From: WJMD01 sp964596015
GTDB lineage: Bacteria; Joyebacterota; Joyebacteria; Joyebacterales; Joyebacteraceae
Direction of reading: 5' to 3'
NCBI GenBank assembly: GCA_964596015.1
Contig: CAZQSB010000023.1
Span: forward strand, 1-40,544
DNA: 40,544 nt
The translations under genes and the position numbers were made by a program. The number at the start of each line of letters is the position of its first letter. Positions within the stretch are counted from its first letter, which is position 1. Shown here in pieces: positions 1-8,007 of this stretch. A model generated the notes under the pieces. The model ran no database searches and was not told the origin of the DNA. It was given only the letters and a program-made list of their open reading frames with translations.

Positions 1-136
1 CCGGCAGGCTGCCGGGGGCCCACTTTCGGGGGGCCGCTCGCGTGGGGGTGCTTGTGCTGGGGCCGCTCAGAGGGGCTTCCCCGGCCGCGAGTGGATGGTC
101 CGAACAGGGTGGAAATGCCCCAGGAGAGCGTTTCTC

Positions 137-165
137 TGGACTTTTCAAGGACAATCTGCTATACT
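137..165 (+). promoter_or_regulatory. Candidate sigma-70-type promoter for the lamin-tail/FlgD protein
   Basis: TGGACT (137-142) and TATACT (160-165) are separated by 17 bases. The -10 box matches TATAAT in 5 of 6 positions and the -35 box matches TTGACA in 4 of 6. The transcript would have a leader of about 150 bases before the start codon near 319. In the rest of 1-318 I see only a small hairpin at 1-15 (CCGGCA/TGCCGG), perhaps the end of an upstream terminator, and no convincing gene. Confidence 0.5.
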
Positions 166-318
166 TGCGAGACTCCAAAAGCGAGCCGCAGGGCGGCGGT
201 GCACGAGTACACCGTCGGTCAGCGGATGGGTTTCTCAACACCCGGACGATCGGGAGGTTCTCTGGAACAGCGGGTCCTCTGAGACGGGGACCCCTGCGCA
301 CGCACAAGGAGGTCGAGC

Positions 319-3192
319 GTGATGAGGAAAGTGTCCTTTGTGGCCGTCGCCTGCGTTCTGCTCTTCGCAGGTCTTGCGATGGCCGATCCCTCGGGCAACA
401 ACGTAGTCCTGAACGAGATCTACCCGAATCCGTCGGGGACCTACGACGGCGCGGAGTTCATCGAGCTCTACAATCCCACCGGTTCGGCGATCGACATCAG
501 CGGCTGGGTTCTGGCCGGTACGGAGTACGGCGAGGTCTGCGGCGGTGAGGACCGCTGGCAGTTCCCGTCCGGCACGTCGATCCCGGCAGGCGGGTTCGTC
601 GTCGTGGCGAAGGACGGCGCCGACGGCGACGACGGCTTTTTCGAGGAGTTCGGCTTCTACCCGGACTTCGAGCTCTTCGATCCGTCGTTCGCGTACGATG
701 ACGACAGCGCGCTCGTAGACAACATGACACTGCTCGACGACGACCCGGCCACCTACTACACCGACGAGATCACGCTGGCCGGCGGCAACGGCTACGGCGT
801 CATGTGCGGCGGCTACTCGAACGCGGACGTCGTGTATCTCTACACCTCTGCGACGCTTCTCACGCTCGTCGACCTCGTCGAGTACGCCGACATGAGCGTC
901 TGCACCAGCGATCCGTGCCCGGGCGACGACGGGGCCGACAACAACGCGTTCCCCGAGATCCCGTTCCTCGGCAACACGATGGGTCGCGACGGAAGCGGCA
1001 CCGACAGCGATGCGAGCATCGACGACTGGACGATGCAGGCGCCGACGCCGGGCTCGGTCAACGTCCTGAACACGCCTCCGTGGATCAGGAACGTCCGCTA
1101 CTCGCCGATCCCGCCGACCGGCGGCACCCCGACCGACATCAGCGCCATCGTCACGGATGACGGCACCATCGACTCGGTCATGGTGTACTACAACGTCGAC
1201 GGCGCCGGATGGGGGCGCGTGCTCGCCGCGAGTCCCGATACGGTCTACACCGGCTCGATCCCGGCACAGCTCCCGGGTTCGCAGGTCGAGTACTACGTAC
1301 GCGCGGTCGACGACTTCGGCGCGGGCATCAACTACCCGGCCGAGGGCAAGAACGACCCGTACAAGTTCTCCGTTGGCTACACCACGATCTACAACACGCA
1401 GTTCGTCTCTTCGGGTGGCGATACGTCCGCTCTTTACGATCAGGCCGTCAACCTGCGCGGCATCGTGACCGCGGGGAACGACGTCTACGCGAGCAACTCG
1501 TTCTACATCCACGAAGGGACCGGTCCCTTCAAGGGCATCAAGTGCTACGCGGCGGGCCTCACTTCCGGCGACATCGTCGAAGGCGACGACATCACGATCT
1601 GCGGCAACATCATCGAGTACTACGGTGAAACCGAGGTCTACCTCCACTTCGACGAGGCGCTTGTGGTCCACTCGAGCGGGAACCCGACCTACGGGTTCAC
1701 CGAGATCACGACTGCTCAGGCCAACTCGCTCTCGGTCGAGGCCGAGCGCTACGAGGGCCAGCTCTGCGAGTTCAACGACGTGACCGTCACGTACGAGCCG
1801 AACACCTACGGCGAGTGGCGGGTCCGCGACTCCTCGGGGCAGGACGCCTGGGTCGGCGACTACGGCAACTACTACTACACGCCCGAAGTCCTCGATGATC
1901 TCTCCGAGCTTCGTGGCATCCTGACGTACAGCTACAGCGAGTACAAGCTTGAGCCCAGAAGCGATGCCGACATCGTCGGTCCGCCGACGGTCGGAACGGC
2001 CCGTTATTCGCCGATTCCGCCCCAGGCCGGGCAGACGATCACGGTGACGGCCATCGCACAGGACGATGTGGCGGTGACCTCGGCGACGCTCTACTACGCT
2101 CTCTCGGCTTCGGGTCCGTTCACCGGCGTTCCGATGTCCGAGGTGACGCGCTACGAAGGCACGTGGACGGGGAGCATGGGTCCGTTCTCCGACGGCGACC
2201 GCGTCTACTACTACGTGACGGTCACCGACGGTCAGATGGACGGACGCGTGCCGACGGCCGGCAGCTACAGCCTCTACGTCGGTCTCCTGGACATCGCCGA
2301 CATCCAGACCGTCGCGGCCGGACAGGACACGTCGACCCTCAAGGGTTTCGCTGCGAACGTCCAGGGCGTCGTCACGGCGGCCCCGGGCGAGTTCAGCGAC
2401 TACAACTGGTACGTTCAGGACGCCGCGGGCGCCTGGAACGGCATCCTGGTCTACGACCGCACCGGCTCGCTGACGTTCGAGCGCGGAGACGAGGTCGTGC
2501 TCTGTGGCCAGGTGAACGAGTACTTCGGCGAGACCGAGCTTGCCCTGCACTTCAGCGAGGCGGCCGAGCTCGTGACGGCCGACGCGACCGTGCCCGCCGC
2601 GACCTCGGTCGCGACAGGCCTTCTGCAGAACGTCGTGTCGGGCGAGCAGTATGAAGGCGTGCTTGTTCATGCCGAGGATTGCAGCGTCGAGGACGCGGAT
2701 CTCGGCTATGGCGAGTGGGCCATCACGAACGGTACGGCGGCCGACACGTGCCGCGTCGACGACCTCGGCAACTACGACTACGTGCCGGTCGTCGGCGACA
2801 ATGTCTACGTGATAGGCATCGTGCAGTACAGCTACGGCGATTACAAGATCCAGCCGAGGGACAACGCGGACATCGCTGCGAACCCGGTCGGCATCGACGA
2901 CGGGCTCACCGAGGCGAGGTTCGGTCTTTCGCAGAACGCTCCGAACCCGTTCAACCCGATCACCGAGATCGCGTTCAGCGTCCCGCGCGAGACGGACGTT
3001 GAACTCGCGATCTACGACGTGACGGGCCGGAGGGTCGCGACGCTTGTGGACGACACGCTCGAGGGCGGCGTCCACCGCGCGGTCTGGAACGGCCGCGGCG
3101 ACACGGGCGAGCAGGTCGCGAGCGGCGTCTACTTCTACCGTCTGATGGCCGGCGGCGAGATGGTCAGCCGGAAGATGGTGCTTCTGAAGTAG
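319..3192 (+). CDS. Secreted multidomain protein: lamin-tail, duplicated Ig/OB-like modules, FlgD-like C-terminus
   Basis: This 957-residue exported protein starts at GTG 319 or ATG 322, behind a perfect AAGGAGG at 306-312. Residues 1-23 form a signal peptide (hydrophobic core VAVACVLLFAGLAMA). Residues about 25-245 resemble a lamin-tail domain, with the opening NEIYPNP, EFIELYNP and DISGWVL. Residues about 252-554 and 555-856 are two copies of one module. Each copy has an Ig-like segment opening with RYSPIPP, then an OB-fold-like segment ending in a Y-S-Y-x-[ED]-Y-K motif. The last ~85 residues (NAPNPFNP ... YDVTGRRVATL ... ASGVYFYRL) are the FlgD-Ig-like beta domain found at the C-terminus of many exported proteins of FCB-type bacteria. 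The role is unknown; a cell-surface or secreted adhesive or structural protein is an inference. The gene is monocistronic between a promoter and a terminator. Confidence 0.88.
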   Translation: MMRKVSFVAVACVLLFAGLAMADPSGNNVVLNEIYPNPSGTYDGAEFIELYNPTGSAIDISGWVLAGTEYGEVCGGEDRWQFPSGTSIPAGGFVVVAKDGADGDDGFFEEFGFYPDFELFDPSFAYDDDSALVDNMTLLDDDPATYYTDEITLAGGNGYGVMCGGYSNADVVYLYTSATLLTLVDLVEYADMSVCTSDPCPGDDGADNNAFPEIPFLGNTMGRDGSGTDSDASIDDWTMQAPTPGSVNVLNTPPWIRNVRYSPIPPTGGTPTDISAIVTDDGTIDSVMVYYNVDGAGWGRVLAASPDTVYTGSIPAQLPGSQVEYYVRAVDDFGAGINYPAEGKNDPYKFSVGYTTIYNTQFVSSGGDTSALYDQAVNLRGIVTAGNDVYASNSFYIHEGTGPFKGIKCYAAGLTSGDIVEGDDITICGNIIEYYGETEVYLHFDEALVVHSSGNPTYGFTEITTAQANSLSVEAERYEGQLCEFNDVTVTYEPNTYGEWRVRDSSGQDAWVGDYGNYYYTPEVLDDLSELRGILTYSYSEYKLEPRSDADIVGPPTVGTARYSPIPPQAGQTITVTAIAQDDVAVTSATLYYALSASGPFTGVPMSEVTRYEGTWTGSMGPFSDGDRVYYYVTVTDGQMDGRVPTAGSYSLYVGLLDIADIQTVAAGQDTSTLKGFAANVQGVVTAAPGEFSDYNWYVQDAAGAWNGILVYDRTGSLTFERGDEVVLCGQVNEYFGETELALHFSEAAELVTADATVPAATSVATGLLQNVVSGEQYEGVLVHAEDCSVEDADLGYGEWAITNGTAADTCRVDDLGNYDYVPVVGDNVYVIGIVQYSYGDYKIQPRDNADIAANPVGIDDGLTEARFGLSQNAPNPFNPITEIAFSVPRETDVELAIYDVTGRRVATLVDDTLEGGVHRAVWNGRGDTGEQVASGVYFYRLMAGGEMVSRKMVLLK

Positions 3193-3219
3193 TCAGTCGT
3201 CTCAGCTGGAATGCCCCTT

Positions 3220-3250
3220 AAGCCCCCCGCGCCGACGGCGCGGGGGGCTT
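3220..3250 (+). terminator. Strong hairpin terminator after the lamin-tail/FlgD gene
   Basis: AAGCCCCCCGCGCC (3220-3233) and GGCGCGGGGGGCTT (3237-3250) form a perfect 14-bp stem with a 3-base GAC loop, followed by a pyrimidine-rich CTTCTTC. It lies 28 bases after the stop codon. Confidence 0.85.
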
Positions 3251-3450
3251 CTTCTTCGGTTGTCGACGCGCGCGCAGGCTTGTTCTGATGCGGCGGCGCG
3301 CCCGAACCCGGGTGGCGGACGCGAAGCGGTACGATTCGTGCTTCCCGACTCTCGGAGCCCTTGAGCCTGTCCACCCCGCAGGCAGGAACCGACTCCCCTC
3401 ACATTCTCCCCACATGCTTTCACCATCCAACCCCCGGAAGAGGAGAGACC

Positions 3451-4056
3451 ATGCTCATGCTGCGCATCGCGGCTCTCGTCGTCGCGTGTCTCATTGCGGC
3501 GCCGGCGACGGCCCAGGTGGTGATCAACGAGTTCATGCCCGACCCGTCCGTCGACTGGTCGCCGTCCGACGGGAACGAGGAGTACAGCTCGGTCGAGGAC
3601 GAGTGGGTCGAGATCCTGAACATCGGGGCAACGCCCGTGGACATCACGGGGTGGCGGCTTCGGGACGCCGCGTCGGATTCCAGCTGGCGCTACGCCTTCG
3701 CGGGGGTTCTGCCCGCGGGCGGGTACGCCGTCGTCTACGGGAACGAGGCGTACGAGTGGGAGGACGCGAACGGCTACCCGAGGTACGGGCTCTCACTGAA
3801 CAACGGCGGAGACGGTGTCGCTCTCGTCCGCCCCGACGGCATCGTCGTCGACGAGGTGATGTACGACGGCTCGGACGTTGACGACGACCGCTCGATCGGC
3901 AGGATCCCGGACGGCGTCGGTTGGTGGGCCGTGCTCGACGGGCTGAACCCGGCTGACCCTCCGATCACGGGCATCGGGCCGTCGCCGGGCCAGGTGAACG
4001 TCGCGTCACCCGTCGAGTCGTGCCGATGGGGGCAGATCAAGGCCCTCTATAGATAG
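3451..4056 (+). CDS. Small secreted lamin-tail domain protein with C-terminal WxxIKALYR
   Basis: This 201-residue protein starts at ATG 3451, behind an SD-like GAGGAG at about 3440-3445. An in-frame TTG further upstream is less likely because it would bury the signal peptide. Residues 1-20 (MLMLRIAALVVACLIAAPATA region) form a signal peptide. The mature part is almost entirely one lamin-tail domain: VVINEFMPDP at the start, WVEILNIG, VDITGWRLRD, YGLSLNNGGDGVALV and VDEVMYDG. After a loop rich in Gly and Pro, the protein ends in CRWGQIKALYR (residues 191-201). That ending matches the C-terminus of the small secreted protein encoded at 25247-25960 and may be a sorting or anchoring tag. Lamin-tail domains in bacteria occur on surface proteins and nucleases; no nuclease motif is visible here. 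Confidence 0.85.
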   Translation: MLMLRIAALVVACLIAAPATAQVVINEFMPDPSVDWSPSDGNEEYSSVEDEWVEILNIGATPVDITGWRLRDAASDSSWRYAFAGVLPAGGYAVVYGNEAYEWEDANGYPRYGLSLNNGGDGVALVRPDGIVVDEVMYDGSDVDDDRSIGRIPDGVGWWAVLDGLNPADPPITGIGPSPGQVNVASPVESCRWGQIKALYR

Positions 4057-4099
4057 ACTGGCACTCCGGTCCGCCTCCGGACCCGGAACGCGTGTCTCC

Positions 4100-4130
4100 G
4101 GCCCCGGCCTCAGAACGTGAGGCCGGGGCC
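4100..4130 (+). terminator. Hairpin terminator after the small lamin-tail gene
   Basis: GGCCCCGGCCTCA (4100-4112) pairs perfectly with TGAGGCCGGGGCC (4118-4130) around a GAACG loop, followed by the T-containing tract TGTCTGTTC. It lies 43 bases after the stop codon and just before the next promoter. Confidence 0.8.
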
Positions 4131-4145
4131 TGTCTGTTCACGACG

Positions 4146-4175
4146 TTGACACTCCATCCGCAGGCTCCCTATACT
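4146..4175 (+). promoter_or_regulatory. Sigma-70-type promoter of the antiporter-murQ-anmK operon
   Basis: A consensus -35 TTGACA (4146-4151) and a near-consensus -10 TATACT (4170-4175) are separated by 18 bases, immediately after the preceding terminator. This is one of the best promoter matches in the window. It would drive the run of tightly spaced genes from 4215 to 10787. Confidence 0.75.
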
Positions 4176-4214
4176 GCATGATGTCACCTCCGGCCAGAAG
4201 CGATCCGAGGCATC

Positions 4215-5240
4215 GTGCTGGAACTCCATGTCGTTCTCTTCATCGTCGGGGCGGCGGTCATCCTGTGGAGCGGGAGCCGACTGCCGATTCTGGCCCGGTC
4301 GGTCGCGGTCAGCCTGGGCATCGGCGCGACGACGATCGGACTCTTCGTCCTCGCGCTCATCACGTCGCTCCCTGAGTTCGCCGTCACGCTGACCGCCGTG
4401 TTCAGGGGGTCGCCCGACCTCGCCCTCGGCAACGTTCTGGGCAGCAACAACTTCAACCTTGCGACGATCATCTTCCTGGAGTTCGTTGCGGCTCGCGGCG
4501 TCTTCCTGGCGTACGTCGACAAACGGCGCTTCACCAAGACCTGCTCGCTCGTTGCGGGGTTCACCGCCTTCACGGGGCTCGGTGTTCTCCTGGGCTGGTC
4601 CGACGCGAGCGGCCTCACGCCGGTGGTTGTCGTGAGCCTGCCGATCGTCGTGGTGTTCGTCATCGAATCGTCCCTGGGAGGGCGGGGGCTTCTCGATGAA
4701 GAGAACGAGGAGCCTCCTCCCGCTCCGGCCACGTCGGGAGAGGTCCTGCGGTTCATCGGTTTCGGCGCGCTCGTCGTCGCCGCCGGCGTCGTCGTCTCGC
4801 TCTCGGCCGATGTCATCTCGACGCACCAGTTCACGATCGGCGGCAGGCCGCTCGTTCTTGGCCATTCGTTCGTGGGCACGCTGTTCGTCGCCGTCGCGAC
4901 GTCGCTTCCGGAGGTGACCGTGGCCGTGGGCTCGGTCCGGGGAGCGCGGTCGGGTGACATGGCGCTCGGCACGCTTCTGGGCAGCAACAGCCTGAACGTC
5001 CTGATCTTCGCCGTCGCCGCGCCGCTCCTGTGGTTCAGGGAGGGGCGAAGCGGCTGGTCGATGCTGTCCGACGTCAACCTGGTGAACGTCGTCGTGGCGC
5101 TCCTGCTGACGGGCGCGGTGCTCGCGGCCATGAAGACGGCGAGGAAGGGGCGTCCGAGCCGCGTGTCCAGGCTTCTCATCGCGGCAATGGGGCCCGTCTA
5201 TCTCGTCGGACTCTATCTCGTGTTCAGAGGGGGACCGTGA
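4215..5240 (+). CDS. Calcium/sodium:cation antiporter (CaCA superfamily, YrbG-like)
   Basis: This 341-residue inner-membrane exchanger exports Ca2+ or a related cation against Na+ or H+ entry. About ten hydrophobic segments form two halves. The two alpha-repeats that define the family are clear: SLPE at residues 51-54 with LGNVLGSNNFNL at about 71-82, and SLPE at 230-233 with LGTLLGSNSLNV ending near 262. The acidic residue of each SLPE and the GSN triplets form the ion site in this family. A central hydrophilic loop near residues 160-175 (EENEEPPPAP) separates the halves. GTG 4215 is used, with GAGG at 4207-4210; no better upstream start is seen. It is the first gene of the operon, and its stop lies 2 bases before the next start. 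Confidence 0.9.
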   Translation: MLELHVVLFIVGAAVILWSGSRLPILARSVAVSLGIGATTIGLFVLALITSLPEFAVTLTAVFRGSPDLALGNVLGSNNFNLATIIFLEFVAARGVFLAYVDKRRFTKTCSLVAGFTAFTGLGVLLGWSDASGLTPVVVVSLPIVVVFVIESSLGGRGLLDEENEEPPPAPATSGEVLRFIGFGALVVAAGVVVSLSADVISTHQFTIGGRPLVLGHSFVGTLFVAVATSLPEVTVAVGSVRGARSGDMALGTLLGSNSLNVLIFAVAAPLLWFREGRSGWSMLSDVNLVNVVVALLLTGAVLAAMKTARKGRPSRVSRLLIAAMGPVYLVGLYLVFRGGP

Positions 5241-5242
5241 CC

Positions 5243-6163
5243 ATGCATGAGAACGGAACGAGCGACGGGGCCGGTGTGGAGGCGCAGTCGTCGCCTGACG
5301 TGAAGCGCTCGCCGGGCGACTACTGGGGCGCCGTTTCGGGCGCGCTCAGCATCGCCGGCCGCTACAGATTCCTCTGGTTCTTCGGGTTCTTCGCCGCTTC
5401 CGGCGGAGGCGGCGGGGCCGGAACCAACTGGAGCGAGGACGCGGCGCCCTGGGCCCAGAACTACTTCATGGAACGCCCCGAGGTCCTCATCCTCATCGTG
5501 CTTGCTCTGGTCGTCGTAGGTCTCGCGTTCTTCGTCATGGGGATCATCTCGCGGGGCGCGCTCATCGGAAGCGTCGGTCTCGCGGTTTCGGGAAGCCGTC
5601 CGAGTTTCTCCGAGGCATGGTCCCTGGGGCTCAGGTACGCGCTTCCGCTGTTCGGCCTGGTCGTTCTCGCGATCCTCGCGGCCCTTCTCGTCACGGCCAT
5701 CTGCGCCATTTCCGTGCTTCTGCCCATCGCGGCAGGCGCGCCCGGCATCGCGATAGCCGTCGTCATAGGCGTCGTCCTCTTCTTCCCGTATCTCGCCTTC
5801 CTCATCGCCCTGGCGCTGACGGTGACGTACGCGGAGCGCGCCATCGTGCTGGAGAACGCGCCGTTCCTGGACGCCATCTCGGCGGGATGGTCGCTGGTGC
5901 GCTCCCGTGTGGGGGAGTCGCTTGTCTACTGGCTCATCGGTCTTCTCGCGGGACTCATCTTCACGGTCGGCATCGTCTTCATCCTGGTGGTCGTCGGCGC
6001 TCCGGTCTTCATTCTGGGAACGCAGGACCTGGTGGCGGCGCTCGCCGTCGGCATTCCCGTCGGTTTCGTGATCATGGCGCTGGCGAACGGCGTCTTCGGG
6101 ACCTACTTCTACTCGTACTGGACGCTGGCGTACCTCAACCTCAGGGCGGAGGGTCCGGCATGA
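5243..6163 (+). CDS. Integral membrane protein of unknown function
   Basis: This 306-residue protein starts at ATG 5243, two bases after the antiporter stop, with AGAGGGGG just upstream. A polar N-terminus (about 25 residues) precedes a conserved-looking YRFLWFFGFFA segment and a Gly-rich linker (GGGGGAG). Five or six long hydrophobic helices follow, from about residue 75 to 295. Between them is a loop with ERAIVLENAPFLDAISAGW, a pattern also seen in membrane proteins of the DUF975 and glycerophosphodiesterase-membrane-domain type, in which repeated amphipathic segments alternate with membrane helices. I cannot assign a substrate. It overlaps murQ by 4 bases (ATGA), so translation is probably coupled. 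A role in envelope maintenance or transport is inferred from context only. Confidence 0.8.
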   Translation: MHENGTSDGAGVEAQSSPDVKRSPGDYWGAVSGALSIAGRYRFLWFFGFFAASGGGGGAGTNWSEDAAPWAQNYFMERPEVLILIVLALVVVGLAFFVMGIISRGALIGSVGLAVSGSRPSFSEAWSLGLRYALPLFGLVVLAILAALLVTAICAISVLLPIAAGAPGIAIAVVIGVVLFFPYLAFLIALALTVTYAERAIVLENAPFLDAISAGWSLVRSRVGESLVYWLIGLLAGLIFTVGIVFILVVVGAPVFILGTQDLVAALAVGIPVGFVIMALANGVFGTYFYSYWTLAYLNLRAEGPA

Positions 6164-7113
6164 GCGCCGGCCCCAGGTCCTTCGAACGCCCGCGTCGCGA
6201 CATGTCCGGAATGGGCGACCTCGAGACCGAACGGCGGAACCCGCGTTCGGTCGAGATCGACCGGATGTCGGCCCTCGAGATCGTCGACCTCATCAACAGC
6301 GAGGACCGTCTTGTTCCCGACGCCGTCGGACGCGTGAGACGCGAACTGGCCCAGGTCGTCGAACTCGTCGCGGACCGGCTGCGGCTGGGAGGACGACTCA
6401 TCTACATCGGGGCCGGGACGAGCGGGAGACTCGGCGTCCTCGACGCCGCGGAGTGTCCGCCGACGTTCGGGACCGACCCCGCGGTCGTACGGGGCATCAT
6501 CGCGGGAGGCAACGACGCCCTCGTGAGAGCTCAGGAGGGAGCCGAGGACTCGAAGGAGGACGGCGCGCGCGATGTGCGTGCTCTGGAACCGGGTCGCGAC
6601 GACGTGGTCGTCGGGATCGCGACGAGCGGGGTCACGCCGTATGTGCGGGGCGCCCTCGAGGAAGCCGGACGGGCCGCTTCCTCGACCGTGTTCGTCTGCT
6701 GCTCGGCGCCTGCCGAAGACGTTGACGCCGATCACGTGATCGCGCCGATCGTCGGGCCCGAGGTCATCACCGGATCGACCCGCATGAAGGCCGGAACTGC
6801 CACAAAGCTCGTTCTCAACACCATCACGACCGGAGCGATGGTGCTTCTGGGCAAGACCTACGAGAACCTGATGGTCGACCTGATGGCGACATGCGACAAA
6901 CTGAGAGACCGGGCCCTCAGGATCCTCAATGAAACGGCCGGCGTCGACGAGGACGAGGCCGCCCGCCTGCTCGCCGAGTCCGGCGGTTCGGTGAAACGGG
7001 CCATCGTGATGGCGAGGACCGGCGTGGATTCTTCTGACGCCGGGCGACTGCTCCGTTCGAGCGGGGGGTCGGTCAGGCGGGCGCTGGAGGAGCACGGGGA
7101 GGAGAGTGGTTGA
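6160..7113 (+). CDS. murQ: N-acetylmuramic acid 6-phosphate etherase MurQ
   Basis: MurQ cleaves the D-lactyl ether of MurNAc-6-phosphate to give GlcNAc-6-phosphate and D-lactate, the step after AnmK in peptidoglycan recycling. The 317-residue protein is slightly longer than E. coli MurQ because of about 15 extra N-terminal residues. Family signatures are strong: TERRNPRSVEIDRMS near the start, the SIS sugar-isomerase fold with IYIGAGTSGRLGVLDAAECPP, GAEDSKEDG, VVVGIATSGVTPYV and ITGSTRMKAGTATKLVLN. The two catalytic glutamates align as Glu98 (AAECPP) and Glu129 (GAEDS), with the same 31-residue spacing as in E. coli. The C-terminus holds the small helical domain. ATG 6160 overlaps the previous stop; an internal ATG (MGDLETERRNP) is an alternative. 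It overlaps the following peptidase gene by 4 bases. Confidence 0.96.
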   Translation: MSAGPRSFERPRRDMSGMGDLETERRNPRSVEIDRMSALEIVDLINSEDRLVPDAVGRVRRELAQVVELVADRLRLGGRLIYIGAGTSGRLGVLDAAECPPTFGTDPAVVRGIIAGGNDALVRAQEGAEDSKEDGARDVRALEPGRDDVVVGIATSGVTPYVRGALEEAGRAASSTVFVCCSAPAEDVDADHVIAPIVGPEVITGSTRMKAGTATKLVLNTITTGAMVLLGKTYENLMVDLMATCDKLRDRALRILNETAGVDEDEAARLLAESGGSVKRAIVMARTGVDSSDAGRLLRSSGGSVRRALEEHGEESG

Positions 7114-8006
7114 GTTCGATCATCGTGCACGGAGGCGCCGGGGCCTTTGCTCCGGGCAAGGACTACGAGAAGGGGCTCGTCGAGGCCCTGAAGGCGGGAC
7201 GGGAGATGCTCGAGTCCGGTGGCGCGGCAGTCGACGCCGTCGAGGCCGCCGTCGTGAGCATGGAGGACGACCCGGTCTTCAACGCCGGACTCGGCTCGTC
7301 GCTGAACTGGCGTGGAGAGGTCGAGACAGACGCTTCTATCATGACCGGGGAAGGCGGGTGCGGCGCCGTCGCGTGTCTCCGGGCGGCGAAGAATCCCATC
7401 CGTGTCGCCCGACTCATCATGGAGACCATCGACCACGTCATGCTCGCGGGAGCGGGCGCGGACGAGTTCGCCCGGACCATGGGACTGCCGTCGGGCGACC
7501 TCGTCACGGAGAAGAGAAAGGCGCTCCACGCGAAGTATCTGGCCGAGTTCGGCGACGGGAAGGACATCCGGCACATGCCGAGACTTCGGGAGGTGATGGA
7601 GCGGCTGGGACTCGGTACGGTCGGCGCGGTCGTCGTCGACGACGAGGCGCGGGTCGCCGCCGCGACGTCGACCGGAGGGATGATGATGCACCTGCCTGGC
7701 AGGATCGGCGACAGCGCCATCATCGGCGCGGGGACGTACGCGTCGGAAGCCGGCGGCGTCTCTCTGACGGGGCACGGCGAGCCCATCATCCGTCACGTCC
7801 TCGGCAAGGTCGCCGTCGACGCCATCGAGGCGAACGGCGCGCGGGAGGGCATCGAGACGGCTGTCGAGATCGCGCGGGCGCACGAGGCGCGCATCGGTAT
7901 CATCGGGCTCGAGGCCAACGGAGCACCCGCGTTCGGCTTCACCACGGAGGCGATGTGCTGGGCCTACCTTCGAGACAGTGAGATCACCACGTTCCTCGAG
8001 GAGTGA
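7110..8006 (+). CDS. Isoaspartyl peptidase / L-asparaginase-type Ntn hydrolase
   Basis: This 298-residue member of the plant-type asparaginase family (PF01112) cleaves itself to expose a catalytic threonine. It then hydrolyses beta-aspartyl dipeptides, asparagine or, in aspartylglucosaminidases, GlcNAc-Asn. The start motif IIVHGGAG, the cleavage site LGTVGAVVVD (Gly169/Thr170), the TSTGG loop and GRIGDSAIIGAGTYA are all intact. TTG 7110 is chosen because it lies 5 bases after GGGGAGGAG and overlaps the murQ stop by 4 bases; a GTG four bases earlier is out of frame. There is no signal peptide, so it is cytoplasmic. Its position between murQ and anmK suggests a substrate from muropeptides or glycoproteins, but that is inference. 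The linker between the two subunits is short. Confidence 0.92.
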   Translation: MSSIIVHGGAGAFAPGKDYEKGLVEALKAGREMLESGGAAVDAVEAAVVSMEDDPVFNAGLGSSLNWRGEVETDASIMTGEGGCGAVACLRAAKNPIRVARLIMETIDHVMLAGAGADEFARTMGLPSGDLVTEKRKALHAKYLAEFGDGKDIRHMPRLREVMERLGLGTVGAVVVDDEARVAAATSTGGMMMHLPGRIGDSAIIGAGTYASEAGGVSLTGHGEPIIRHVLGKVAVDAIEANGAREGIETAVEIARAHEARIGIIGLEANGAPAFGFTTEAMCWAYLRDSEITTFLEE

Positions 8007-8007
8007 G

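Noticed and set aside
1..15. Terminator at the left edge
   Set aside because: The 6-bp stem has no U-tract and the upstream gene is outside the window, so a call is not supported.
235..3075. Long minus-strand open frame (946 codons) opposite the first gene
   Set aside because: It is a mirror of a high-GC gene: Arg/Val/Asp-rich, with no domain, signal or ribosome site, while the plus frame has clear domains and a signal peptide.
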